43,214 bases of DNA, from the NCBI GenBank assembly GCA_016212885.1, contig JACRDO010000026.1, forward strand, positions 1-43,214, in the 5' to 3' direction. The notes beneath the pieces were generated by a model, which was given only the letters and a program-made list of their open reading frames with translations, was not told the origin of the DNA and did no database searches. Below, in pieces: positions 31,602 through 38,998 of the stretch. The DNA comes from Elusimicrobiota bacterium (GTDB lineage Bacteria; Elusimicrobiota; Elusimicrobia; UBA1565). A program made the translations under genes and the position numbers. Positions within the stretch are counted from its first letter, which is position 1. Every line of letters begins with the position of its first letter.

Positions 31602-33917
31602 CTAAGTACCACTGCGCGCGCAACGGAACCCGTCGCCGAAGCCCCCGTCGCCCGGCACGAGCCCGGGGCGGAGGGCCGCGCGGAGGTAGTCGGGATAGAA
31701 GTTCCACGAACCGCCCCGCAAAGAACGGTACTGCCCGGAGTTCGGCCCCTTCGGGTTCCTGTTCGGGCTGTTTCCATAATAACCCTCATCATACCAGTCC
31801 GCGACCCACTGCCAGACATTCCCGTGCATGTCGTATAAACCGAAAGGATTCGGCTTCTTTTCCCCGACCGGATGAGTCTGGCCGCCAGAATTCGACGAAT
31901 ACCAAGCGTACTCTCTCAATTGGGACTCGTCGTTTCCGAAATAGTATTTCGTCTCGGTCCCGCCTCTCGCCGCCCTTTCCCACTCAGCCTCGGTCGGAAG
32001 CCTCTTGCCCTTCCACTCGCAATAGGCCTTGGCCTGATTCCAGTCCACGCAGTTGATCGGGTGCTTCTCCCGGCCGGAAACCTTATAGCTGCACCCTGAA
32101 TAAGTATTCGCATCAGAGCATTTCCCAGCCGCCACGCAAGCCGCGTAATCCCCAGCCGTAACGTCGAACTTGTCCATATAGAACGCATCCAGATACACCT
32201 TGTGCCTCGGATGCTCGTCCGAGCCGCCCTCCCCATCCGGGGACCCCATCCAGAACTCGCCGGCTGGGATGAAGACCATCTCGCCCGAACTCGCGGCGCG
32301 CCCAGCCGCCGCCTTCGGCGCCCTCTTCAAAGCCTTGATCTCCGCCGCGCTCAAGAATCCCTCCGGCAGAGCGCTGAGAAGCTCCGGCATATAGGGATTG
32401 TCTTCCATCGTCTTTCCGTAGGCCTTGACGAAGGTCAAAGCGAACTTCCGCTTGTCTTCCTCGCCCACGACTGAAAGCGCGAGCAGGCGCTTGAGCTTCT
32501 GCCAGTCCTTGTCCCGTATCTCGGCCCGCCGCGCCCTGGCTTCCTCGGCCGCCCTCAACTCCTCAGCGTAGCGGTCCCAATCCTGCGCCCGCTTCTGCGC
32601 GGCCTGCGCGTGCTTCGGGGCCTTCAGAGCCACTGCGCGCCATATCGCCGCCTTCTGCTCGGCTGCAGCGTCGCTTTTGTCGTCCTCAAGCGCGGCGTTG
32701 AACGCCGCATCCGCGGCGAAATCATCCCACTCCAGCGCGCGCTTGGACGCGGTATCCGCGTAAGCCTTGACCGCTTTGCCCAGCTCGCGCCATTTCGCGG
32801 CCTTCTCCACCGCAGAGGCTTCACCTTTCTCGAATTTGACCACAACGTCGTACTTCTCGAGCGCGTCCACATCCACGGACCCGAAGTCTATGCCGCCTGC
32901 CTGCGCCAGCTCCCCGGGCGCATGCGCGCGCGGCACTCCGCCGAACGCGGCCGAAGACGGCGCGTTCGCCCTCGGTACCTCGGGCAATGCGCTGACCTTG
33001 AACTCGATGCCCCCGCCCGCGGCCGGGGTCTCGGCCTTGGCCATCTCCCCCAAATCCGGCCCCTTCTCCCCGGCGGACCTGCCCAGCACTGCGTCCGCGT
33101 TCCCCATCACGGTCGGATGCTGGCTCCTATCTCTCACCGTGGCGCGGAAGGCCTGAGCGGCATAGTCCTGAATCTTCCCCGCGGTGACGTTCCTGTCCGA
33201 GCCGGAGTCCGCCCAGCCCCTCAAAGCTCCCAAAGCCAGATAGCTGAACGCCGGGCGCTCCACGCCCGGCAGGCGGCCCGCGAATTCGTCCGCTCGCGCT
33301 GCGCTCAGCACGGCGAAGCGGGCATCCATGGATGACGCCGGCGCCACGTTCACGATGGGCTGAAGCCCCTTGACCAACTCGCGGCCGCCCTCGTCCTTGC
33401 CGGAGAAGCAGGCGTCCAAGACCACGGCTATGGTCTGCGCCTTGCTCTTCGAGAGCGCCAAGAGCAGGTCTTTCTGCCTGAAGCTCCTGGACTTCAAGCC
33501 CACGGCCGTCTGCTGGGCGTCCCAAGCCACCAGCAGGCCGTCCTTGGTCTCGGCGTCCGGGGCGCCGTGCCCGATGAAGACGAACCACAAAATCCCGCCT
33601 TCCTTGGCCAAGCCGGCCGCCTGGGCCGCGTAGTCCTTCATGGATTCGGCGATGGCTTCGTTGTCGCGAAGAAGGAAGATGTTCCCTGCCGGGACCCCGC
33701 GCGTCTTGTTGAGGTAGTCGTACCACGCCAGAGCGTTGGCCTTCGCGCCTTCGATGGGGGAGACGATGGCGTACTTCTCGATGCCCACGATCACGGCCGC
33801 GTCGCCGGACCCGCCGCCGACAGCCGGCGCGGGCTTCGAGATATCCGGCCAAGGGGCCCAGGCCGCGCCGTGAGATGACAAAACTATCATTGTCGCGATC
33901 GAAATCAGCTGCCGCAT
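31602..33917 (-). CDS. DGR target: secreted caspase-like peptidase fused to variable FGE/C-type-lectin-like domain
   Basis: 771 aa. Signal peptide at residues 1-21 (ATMIVLSSHGAAWA). Residues about 38-270 are a C14 caspase/metacaspase domain with His117 (FIGHGAPD) and Cys170 (VLDACFSGKDEGG). Residues about 330-515 are helical, with repeated WREL/WDDFA/WDRYAEE units. Residues about 540-771 are a formylglycine-generating-enzyme-like domain (FIPAGEFWMGSPDGEG, PTEAEWERAARGG, PFGLYDMHGNVWQWVADW, LRGGSW), the C-type-lectin-like scaffold used by many DGR targets. The variable residues lie at 740-762. A secreted protease joined to a diversified binding face suggests recognition of changing surface targets; this is inference. 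Start: GGAGGA 4 nt before the ATG. Confidence 0.93.
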   Translation of the reverse strand: MRQLISIATMIVLSSHGAAWAPWPDISKPAPAVGGGSGDAAVIVGIEKYAIVSPIEGAKANALAWYDYLNKTRGVPAGNIFLLRDNEAIAESMKDYAAQAAGLAKEGGILWFVFIGHGAPDAETKDGLLVAWDAQQTAVGLKSRSFRQKDLLLALSKSKAQTIAVVLDACFSGKDEGGRELVKGLQPIVNVAPASSMDARFAVLSAARADEFAGRLPGVERPAFSYLALGALRGWADSGSDRNVTAGKIQDYAAQAFRATVRDRSQHPTVMGNADAVLGRSAGEKGPDLGEMAKAETPAAGGGIEFKVSALPEVPRANAPSSAAFGGVPRAHAPGELAQAGGIDFGSVDVDALEKYDVVVKFEKGEASAVEKAAKWRELGKAVKAYADTASKRALEWDDFAADAAFNAALEDDKSDAAAEQKAAIWRAVALKAPKHAQAAQKRAQDWDRYAEELRAAEEARARRAEIRDKDWQKLKRLLALSVVGEEDKRKFALTFVKAYGKTMEDNPYMPELLSALPEGFLSAAEIKALKRAPKAAAGRAASSGEMVFIPAGEFWMGSPDGEGGSDEHPRHKVYLDAFYMDKFDVTAGDYAACVAAGKCSDANTYSGCSYKVSGREKHPINCVDWNQAKAYCEWKGKRLPTEAEWERAARGGTETKYYFGNDESQLREYAWYSSNSGGQTHPVGEKKPNPFGLYDMHGNVWQWVADWYDEGYYGNSPNRNPKGPNSGQYRSLRGGSWNFYPDYLRAALRPGLVPGDGGFGDGFRCARSGT
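31613..31728 (-). repeat. DGR variable repeat (VR) in the target gene
   Basis: The last 116 bp of coding sequence before the target stop. It differs from TR at 19 sites, all TR adenines, changing 13 codons (residues 740, 741, 744, 749, 751-754 and 758-762). For example AAC codons become TTC, TAC, CTC, CCC, GGC or GAC. The end nearest the stop (TTCCGTTGCGCGCGCA) is unchanged and GC-rich, fitting the initiation-of-mutagenic-homing site. Adenine-only change is the hallmark of DGR action, so this copy has been mutagenised at least once. Confidence 0.95.
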
Positions 33918-33950
33918 ATTCTCCTCCGGCTGAGGAATCCCGCCAGGACA

Positions 33951-33959
33951 ATGATATCA
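33951..33959 (-). promoter_or_regulatory. Extended -10 box of the DGR target gene
   Basis: On the minus strand TGaTATCAT, an extended -10, lies 34 nt before the ATG at 33917. No clear -35 is visible, and the back-to-back ECF-type site 2 lies just beyond it. Confidence 0.45.
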
Positions 33960-33964
33960 CATTG

Positions 33965-33993
33965 GGAACTTTTTCGACCCTCGCTCGTATTAC
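33965..33993 (+). promoter_or_regulatory. ECF-sigma-type promoter, site 2
   Basis: GGAAC (33965-33969), a 16-nt spacer and CGTATTAC (33986-33993), oriented toward the toxin-antitoxin genes. It matches site 1 at 30431 at 25 of 29 positions. Transcription from here would include the ATG at 34041. Confidence 0.55.
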
Positions 33994-34030
33994 ATGGTAG
34001 GCGGTGGAAGGATGGGCGGCAAAATGGGTC

Positions 34031-34059
34031 TTGACTAGACATGATATATCATGTATACT
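34031..34059 (+). promoter_or_regulatory. Toxin-antitoxin promoter with 16-bp palindromic operator
   Basis: TTGACT (34031-34036), a 17-nt spacer and TATACT (34054-34059). The spacer holds the perfect palindrome ACATGATATATCATGT (34039-34054). An antitoxin bound here would block RNA polymerase, the standard autoregulation of type II modules. The first ATG of the toxin frame (34041) lies inside this operator. Confidence 0.75.
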
Positions 34060-34418
34060 ATGAATTGAAATTCTACCGGGCTCCAACTGGGGCGTGTCCG
34101 GTGGAGAAATTCCCGGGTGGATTGCAGGAGAAACCTCGAGACAAGGTCTTAGCATGGTTTGCTTGGCTCAAGAAGGAAGGGCCGAATCTTCCGCGACCTT
34201 ATGCGGATGTGCTCGATGGGCCCATCCGCGAACTGCGGATATCGTTCAGCCGTCTCGAGATGCGCATCCTCTACTTCATCGAAGGCCATCGGATCGTGGC
34301 GACTCATGGATTCCTTAAGAAGACGCCGAAAGTCGATCATCGGGAAATCGAGCGGGCGAAGCGATTCCGCGAGGGTTGGCTGTCCTCGCAAGAGGAGGGG
34401 GGCTTCTATGAGGCATAA
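34041..34418 (+). CDS. HigB/RelE-like toxin (phage Gp49/DUF891 type)
   Basis: 125 aa from the ATG at 34041. Family motifs: YELKFYRAPTGACPVEKF at the N-terminus, GPIRELRISFSRLEMRILYF and HRIVATHGFLKKTPKV. These toxins are ribosome-dependent mRNA endonucleases. The start is uncertain: the core promoter begins transcription near 34066, past this ATG, so that transcript would need the TTG at 34065 (ELKFYR). A longer transcript from the ECF-like site 2 would use the ATG. The antitoxin ATG overlaps the toxin end by 11 nt. GC is lower than in most neighbours, suggesting transfer. Confidence 0.88.
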   Translation: MIYHVYYELKFYRAPTGACPVEKFPGGLQEKPRDKVLAWFAWLKKEGPNLPRPYADVLDGPIRELRISFSRLEMRILYFIEGHRIVATHGFLKKTPKVDHREIERAKRFREGWLSSQEEGGFYEA

Positions 34419-34695
34419 GCCTTACTTATTCGAGGATTATCTCAAGAAACAGATGAAGCGTCCTTCTTTCCGCAAGACCTATGAGAAAGAATACCTGAAA
34501 GCCGGGATCGCGATCCGCATCGCGCAGTTGCGCCAGCAGAAGGGGATATCCCAAAAGGAGTTCGCCCGCAGGCTCGGCGCCTCCCAGCAGATGGTCTCCG
34601 ACATCGAGACGGGCAAGCAATCCAACCTCACCCTGGCGACCCTGCAGAGGATCGCCGAGGCCTTTGGCCGCCGGCTGATCGTAGACTTCCGTTAG
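34408..34695 (+). CDS. HigA-like antitoxin, Xre-family HTH
   Basis: 95 aa. The N-terminal half (FEDYLKKQMKRPSFRKTYEKEY) binds the toxin in related systems. The C-terminal half is an HTH_XRE domain: IAQLRQQKGISQKEFARRLGASQQMVSDIETGKQSNLTLATLQRIAEAFG. It would neutralise the toxin and repress the operon at the 34039-34054 palindrome. Start: GAGGAGGGG 7 nt before the ATG at 34408. The toxin-first order is that of higBA. Confidence 0.92.
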   Translation: MRHKPYLFEDYLKKQMKRPSFRKTYEKEYLKAGIAIRIAQLRQQKGISQKEFARRLGASQQMVSDIETGKQSNLTLATLQRIAEAFGRRLIVDFR

Positions 34696-34733
34696 AAGAA
34701 GCTCAGGCGGACTCGTCGGGGCTACCCGTCGTC

Positions 34734-35156
34734 TCAGCCGGGCCCAAACGGCAGGGGCTGCAGCCGGACATGGCACGCCAATGAATTGAACTCAGGATCC
34801 TTATGGACCAGAACGGCCCCGATCCGCTCGGCCGTGGCCGCAACCCAAGCGTCAGCCACCGACAGGCGCCCCAGGGATTTGAACCGGGCCGCGGCCAAAC
34901 CCAATTCCTCGTCGCTTTCCATGACATGGATGGGAAGCTGCTTGAGCCGGAGACAGGCCCTGCGCGCCTCCGCTTCGCCCATCTCCCTATGGACCACATA
35001 ATAGAACTCCATCATCGAGATGAAGCTGACGAAGACGCGGTCTTCCCCGCCGTGCCTGCGCAGGATTCTCTCCACCCCGTCTGCGCCGGGCTCCGCTCCC
35101 TTGAGGCAGAACAGGGCGGACGTATCCAGGACCCAGGAGTCAGCCCTTCCCCGCAT
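34734..35156 (-). CDS. vapC: VapC-type PIN-domain toxin
   Basis: 140 aa from the ATG at 35156. PIN acids: Asp in SWVLDTSALFCL, Glu in SMMEFYYVV, Asp in LSVADAWVAATA and Asp in LVHKDPEF. VapC toxins are Mg-dependent RNases, usually of tRNA or rRNA. It overlaps the upstream antitoxin by 17 nt, the usual vapBC layout. The longer frame to 35267 is antitoxin shadow. It converges on the HigA-like gene with a 38-nt gap. Confidence 0.92.
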   Translation of the reverse strand: MRGRADSWVLDTSALFCLKGAEPGADGVERILRRHGGEDRVFVSFISMMEFYYVVHREMGEAEARRACLRLKQLPIHVMESDEELGLAAARFKSLGRLSVADAWVAATAERIGAVLVHKDPEFNSLACHVRLQPLPFGPG

Positions 35157-35367
35157 CTTCGGCCCTGCTCTCCAGAAGCGCCCGGACGAGCCCCTTGCCC
35201 TTCGCCGAGCCTCGGAAGGCTCCGATAGGGTCCTTGGGGATGGGCAGGACATAGATGACCTTCCCATCCTCGATCCATTCGAGCTTCTGTCCGGCCTTGA
35301 GCCCGAACCTCCTGCGTATCCTCGCCGGAACGGCGGTCTGCCCCCGGTCAGTCAACGTAGTTTCCAT
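35140..35367 (-). CDS. vapB: VapB-type antitoxin, AbrB/SpoVT fold
   Basis: 75 aa. The N-terminal swapped-hairpin domain (TTLTDRGQTAVPARIRRRFGLKAGQKLEWIEDGKVIYVLP) binds DNA; the C-terminal tail binds the PIN toxin. Promoter: TTGACA, a 17-nt spacer and TAGCCT, 6 nt before the ATG, so the mRNA appears leaderless. A near-palindrome lies just upstream of the -35. Confidence 0.92.
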   Translation of the reverse strand: METTLTDRGQTAVPARIRRRFGLKAGQKLEWIEDGKVIYVLPIPKDPIGAFRGSAKGKGLVRALLESRAEDAGKG

Positions 35368-35373
35368 ATTATT

Positions 35374-35421
35374 AGGCTAACAGGTAAATGTTGATTTGTC
35401 AAGCTAAAAATGCATTTTAGC
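35374..35421 (-). promoter_or_regulatory. vapBC promoter and operator candidate
   Basis: Minus strand: TTGACA (35402-35397), 17 nt, TAGCCT (35379-35374). Next to the -35, at 35403-35421, the arms GCTAAAA / TTTTAGC flank ATGCA, a near-perfect palindrome suited to AbrB-fold repression. Confidence 0.6.
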
Positions 35422-35458
35422 ATGTATCTCTCCGCCAAAGCGTTCCGTTGGAAAAAGT

Positions 35459-35656
35459 TCAGGCCGCCACGGCGCGGTTGCACTTGACGCACCAGCCGCC
35501 GATCTTATTGGTGTGGGGGGACTTGCGGCCCAGGCGCACGATGGCCTTGCACCCGGGGCAGTAGACGTCGAGGCCGTTCATGTCGATGGTGGGAAAGTCC
35601 TTCTCGAAGACGCCCCTTTCCGTGTAGCGCGGCGCAAGCCATGTCCCGATTTTCAT
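35459..35656 (-). CDS. Small zinc-ribbon protein
   Basis: 65 aa from the ATG at 35656 (MKIGTWLAPRYTERG). Two Cys pairs, VYCPGCKAIVRLG and GWCVKCNRAV, form a zinc ribbon; residues between are basic. Function unknown. GAGAGGG lies 8 nt before this ATG; the ATG seven codons upstream lies before that ribosome site. Divergent from trmJ. Confidence 0.7.
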   Translation of the reverse strand: MKIGTWLAPRYTERGVFEKDFPTIDMNGLDVYCPGCKAIVRLGRKSPHTNKIGGWCVKCNRAVAA

Positions 35657-35680
35657 TTCAGTACCCTCTCCCTGCATAAG

Positions 35681-35686
35681 TATAAT
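35681..35686 (+). promoter_or_regulatory. -10 box of trmJ (TATAAT)
   Basis: A perfect TATAAT ends exactly 7 nt before the GTG start at 35694. There is no ribosome site between, another leaderless layout. No convincing -35 is seen. Confidence 0.65.
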
Positions 35687-35693
35687 CTAACGC

Positions 35694-36386
35694 GTGGGAA
35701 CCTGCAAGCTCCCCGCCGTAGTGCTGGTGAGGCCCCGCAACCCCAACAACATCGGGGCCGCGGCCAGGGCCATGGCCAACTTCGGCTTCACGGACCTGCG
35801 CATCGTGTCGCCGCATCCCCCGGTGTGGGAGGAGGCGCGCACAGCCGCCGTGGGAGCGGACGATATCCTGGCGCGAGCGAAAGTCTTTCCGACGCTCAAG
35901 GAAGCGGTCTTGGACCGCAGGCGGGTCTTCGCCACGAGCTGCATGAAGGCGCGGCGGGCCGGCATGCCTGTCCTCGCCCTGCCTGGCCTGCGGGCCGGGA
36001 GCAGGGATGCGATCGTCTTCGGCCCTGAGAAGACCGGGCTTCCCGCCGCGGACATCGAGCACTGCGACGCCGTAATCCGCATCCCGACCCTGGAATCCTT
36101 CCCTTCGATGAACCTGGCCGCGGCAGCCGCCGTGGTCTGCTACGAGCTGGCCGGAGGGCGGAATGGCTCTGCGTCCGCCGCTGAGGAGAGCCGCCTGACG
36201 ACTGTTGATCTCGAGCGGCTCATCGAAGAAGCCGAGCGCGTCTTCCTGCGCGTCGGCTACCGGAAAGCCCTCACTCCCGAGCAAAGGAAAAGCCGGGCCC
36301 GGCGCCTTCTGCGCCGGCGCGGTGTCCAAAATGATGAGGCGGGGTTCCTCTTCGAGCTGGCCCGGAGAATCACCGGTCACGAGTGA
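35694..36386 (+). CDS. trmJ: TrmJ-like tRNA 2'-O-methyltransferase
   Basis: 230 aa, GTG start. The SPOUT/TrmH motifs are complete: VVLVRPRNPNNIGAAARAMANFGF, IVFGPEKTGLP and FPSMNLAAAAAVVCYEL. These match TrmJ, which methylates position 32 of several tRNAs. The C-terminal helical extension (EAERVFLRVGYRKALTPEQRKSRARRLLRRRG) is also typical of TrmJ. Its end overlaps the FPP synthase gene end by 17 nt in the convergent direction. A second SPOUT enzyme (trmL) is in this window. Confidence 0.92.
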   Translation: MGTCKLPAVVLVRPRNPNNIGAAARAMANFGFTDLRIVSPHPPVWEEARTAAVGADDILARAKVFPTLKEAVLDRRRVFATSCMKARRAGMPVLALPGLRAGSRDAIVFGPEKTGLPAADIEHCDAVIRIPTLESFPSMNLAAAAAVVCYELAGGRNGSASAAEESRLTTVDLERLIEEAERVFLRVGYRKALTPEQRKSRARRLLRRRGVQNDEAGFLFELARRITGHE

Positions 36387-37326
36387 CGACGTAGTCCGCC
36401 AGCTCGCGCAGGGGGTCCGCCGCAGGGCCGAAGCAGGAGAGGGCTTTCTTGGCGCGGTCCGCCAAGCCCCTGGCGATGCGCTCAGAGGGCTCGATCCCGT
36501 AGAGCCTCGGGTAGGTCAGCTTCAGGTTGTCCGCGTCCGAGCCGCGCTTGCCGAGCTTCTTCTTGTCGCCCACCACGTCCAGCACGTCGTCGGCGACTTG
36601 GAAGGCGACGCCTACGCGATAGCCGTACTCGCGGAGCGCGCCGCGCCTGGAGGCAGACGTCTGCGCGAGCACGGCCCCGGCTTCGAGGCTCGCGGTGATG
36701 AGCGCAGCTGTCTTGTGCGCGTGGATGTAGCGGATGAGGCCCAGGGCCTTCTTCGCCCGGCCGTCCCGGAGCTTGGAATCCGGCCAGCCCTCCGCGGAGA
36801 TGTCCGCGGTCTGGCCCCCGACCATCCCCCGCGCGCCCGCGCCGGCTGCGATGACCCGGATCAGCTCCGAGGCGCCCTTCCCGCTCAAGCCCAGGTCCGC
36901 GGCGTTCTCGGCCGCGAGCTCGAAAGCCCATGTGAGCAGGCCGTCGCCCGCCAGGATCGCGACCGCTTCGCCGAAGACCTTGTGGCTCGTGGGCCGGCCT
37001 CGGCGGAGGTCGTCGTCGTCCATGGCGGGCAGGTCGTCGTGGATCAGCGAATAGGTGTGGATCATCTCCAGCGCGCAGGCCGCTTTGATGACGCGCCGGG
37101 GAGCCAGGCCGCAGCACTCGGCCGCGGCCATGACAAGGACCGGCCTCAGCCTCTTGCCGCCGGCGAGGAGGGAGTAGCCCATCGCCCTGCGCAGGAGCGC
37201 AGGCGCGGGCTCAAGGAAGGCGATCGCGGCGCCGCGGCCCGCGAGGCCGCCCTTCAACTGGCGCTTGATCTCGGCCTCGGCCCATGCGCCCCGCTCGCCC
37301 AGATATCTCTCAAGCTTCGTCATCAT
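36370..37326 (-). CDS. ispA: Farnesyl diphosphate synthase (short-chain polyprenyl synthetase)
   Basis: 318 aa. First Asp-rich motif: HDDLPAMDDDDLRRGRPT at about 96-113, with Tyr-Ser just upstream (TYSLIHDD), as in IspA-type FPP synthases. Second motif: DDVLDVVGDKKKLGKRGSDA. It condenses IPP with DMAPP and GPP. As the last gene of the hopanoid operon it would supply farnesyl diphosphate for squalene. The start ATG-ATG overlaps the end of hpnG by 17 nt. A geranylgeranyl product cannot be excluded. Confidence 0.9.
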   Translation of the reverse strand: MMTKLERYLGERGAWAEAEIKRQLKGGLAGRGAAIAFLEPAPALLRRAMGYSLLAGGKRLRPVLVMAAAECCGLAPRRVIKAACALEMIHTYSLIHDDLPAMDDDDLRRGRPTSHKVFGEAVAILAGDGLLTWAFELAAENAADLGLSGKGASELIRVIAAGAGARGMVGGQTADISAEGWPDSKLRDGRAKKALGLIRYIHAHKTAALITASLEAGAVLAQTSASRRGALREYGYRVGVAFQVADDVLDVVGDKKKLGKRGSDADNLKLTYPRLYGIEPSERIARGLADRAKKALSCFGPAADPLRELADYVVTRDR

Positions 37327-37951
37327 CGAATCCTACCTCGTCCAGCCAGTTTATCAAAAAGGCGCCGAGCCTGCGCATCGCTGGCTTCTGGCGCAGGGCG
37401 AGCCGCGCGAGGGCCGGGATCTTCCGCCAGCTTCGCAGGACGTACCGGGCCAAATCTCCAGCGCCAGCTCCGTCCGGGACCCCTGCCGGCATGCGCTCGC
37501 CAGCCGCGTCGAGGATCACCTTCGCGGCCATGAAAGGTATCCCTCTCGCCGATGACCAGGCCCGGACGCTCTCGCTTTCCATGTCAACAGCTATGAAGCT
37601 GTCGTCAAACGTCCTCTTCTCACCCTTTCCGACGACATGGTCCGAGGATGCGACGGGGCCCAAGTGCAGGACCGCGCCAAGGCGGGAGGCGGCCCTGCGG
37701 GCCGCGGGGCCCCATGCGGCCGGAGCCGCGCGCAGGTCCACGACCAAGTCTCCGGGCCGCACGGAAGGCTTGAGCGAGCCCGCGAAGCCCGCGCTCAGCG
37801 CCGCCTTGACGCCCTTGATGTCCTTCAAGACTGAGGCGGCCTTCTTAGGGCCCACGCCCATCTCGACGACAAGGATCCGGCCGCGATGCCGCTTGAAGGC
37901 GGCCTCGAGCGGCCGCGTCTCCCAAGGCGTGGCCGCGGCGACGAGGATCAC
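37310..37951 (-). CDS. hpnG: HpnG, adenosylhopane nucleosidase
   Basis: 213 aa from a GTG at 37951. PNP/MTAN fold: ILVAAATPWETRPLEAAF, VVEMGVGPKKAASVL, SAGFAGSLKPSVRPGDLVV, and the nucleoside-binding VDMESESVRAW. HpnG removes adenine from adenosylhopane to give phosphoribosyl- or ribosylhopane. It overlaps hpnA by 4 nt (GTGA), showing tight coupling. Confidence 0.9.
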   Translation of the reverse strand: MILVAAATPWETRPLEAAFKRHRGRILVVEMGVGPKKAASVLKDIKGVKAALSAGFAGSLKPSVRPGDLVVDLRAAPAAWGPAARRAASRLGAVLHLGPVASSDHVVGKGEKRTFDDSFIAVDMESESVRAWSSARGIPFMAAKVILDAAGERMPAGVPDGAGAGDLARYVLRSWRKIPALARLALRQKPAMRRLGAFLINWLDEVGFDDDEA

Positions 37952-38982
37952 GAGTGCTCGGGCCTCTTGCGCTGCGCGGGAGTGGGGGGGGCGTAGCCGT
38001 TCGATACGAACCAGATGACCGCGTCCTCAAAAGCGATCCGCGCCGAGGTCTGGGGCAGTCCGAGCTCCTGCACGGCCTTGCTTGCGTCGTAGAACATCCG
38101 GTAGCGCGCCATGCGGACCGCGTCGACAGCTGCGACGGGCGTCCCCCCGGTCAGCCTGGCCCTCGCGGAGTCGAGGTAGGCGAAGGCCAGCGCGAGCGGG
38201 TAGGGAGTCTGGAAGCGCGGCGCGCTCAGGCCCGTGACTTGGGCCAGGAGGTCGAGCGCCTGCTTGAGCGTCAGGTTCTGGCCCCCGAGGATGTAGCGCT
38301 CGCCGACGCGGCCCTTGGTCGCCGCCAGCCAGTGCCCCTCCGCCACGTCGCGGACGTGGACGAGGTTCAATCCGGTGTCGATGTAGGAAGGCAGGCGTTT
38401 ATTGAGGAAGTCCACGATGATGCGCCCGGTGGGCGTGGGCTTGACGTCGAAGGGGCCGATCGGAGCCGTCGGGTTCACCACGACAACCGGCGCGCCCTTC
38501 GCCGCGAGGTCCAGGGCGGCCTTCTCGGCGCGCCATTTCGATTTCTTGTAGGCGCCCACGATGTCGCCGTCGCTCTCATAGAAGCAGCTTTCGACGGAAG
38601 GAACACGGGCGCTGCTTTTCGGCGGCCGGATGGCGGCGACGCTGGAGCAGTGGACGATGCGCTCAACCCCGGCCGCATGGGCCTCCTCGATCATGTTTAC
38701 TGTCCCATCCACGTTCGAGGCGTACATTCCCTCGGGGTCCGGCACCCAGATGCGGTAGTCCGCGGCCACGTGGAACACGTAGCGGGCCCCGCGGCAGGCG
38801 GCCTTCAGAGATTGCCTATCCCGGAGGTCGCCCTCCACCATTTCCACCGCCAACCCGGCCAGGTTGCGCAGGTTGGAATCCTTGCGCACGAGCGCGCGCA
38901 CGGCGAGCCCCTTGCCGATGAGGGTCCGCGCCACGTTCGCGCCTACGAATCCGGTCCCGCCTGTGACGAATGCGATATCCAT
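37948..38982 (-). CDS. hpnA: HpnA, hopanoid-associated NAD-dependent epimerase/dehydratase
   Basis: 344 aa. Extended SDR: VTGGTGFVGANVARTL at the N-terminus for NAD binding, catalytic Ser region HCSSVAAIRPP, and Tyr/Lys in YKKSKWRAE (YxxxK). HpnA is a steady member of hopanoid clusters and is thought to act on the side chain. It lies 16 nt after hpnH. Confidence 0.93.
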   Translation of the reverse strand: MDIAFVTGGTGFVGANVARTLIGKGLAVRALVRKDSNLRNLAGLAVEMVEGDLRDRQSLKAACRGARYVFHVAADYRIWVPDPEGMYASNVDGTVNMIEEAHAAGVERIVHCSSVAAIRPPKSSARVPSVESCFYESDGDIVGAYKKSKWRAEKAALDLAAKGAPVVVVNPTAPIGPFDVKPTPTGRIIVDFLNKRLPSYIDTGLNLVHVRDVAEGHWLAATKGRVGERYILGGQNLTLKQALDLLAQVTGLSAPRFQTPYPLALAFAYLDSARARLTGGTPVAAVDAVRMARYRMFYDASKAVQELGLPQTSARIAFEDAVIWFVSNGYAPPTPAQRKRPEHS

Positions 38983-38998
38983 AGATGGGCGGCGCCGC

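Noticed and set aside
35440..35460. GAACTTTTTCC on the minus strand as a third ECF-type promoter
   Set aside because: It lies at the end of the zinc-ribbon gene and lacks GGAAC plus the CGTATTAC box at 16 nt.
36205..37533. 442-aa frame antisense to FPP synthase
   Set aside because: Composition is Arg/Ala/Gly-rich shadow of a clear prenyl synthase gene with both Asp-rich motifs.
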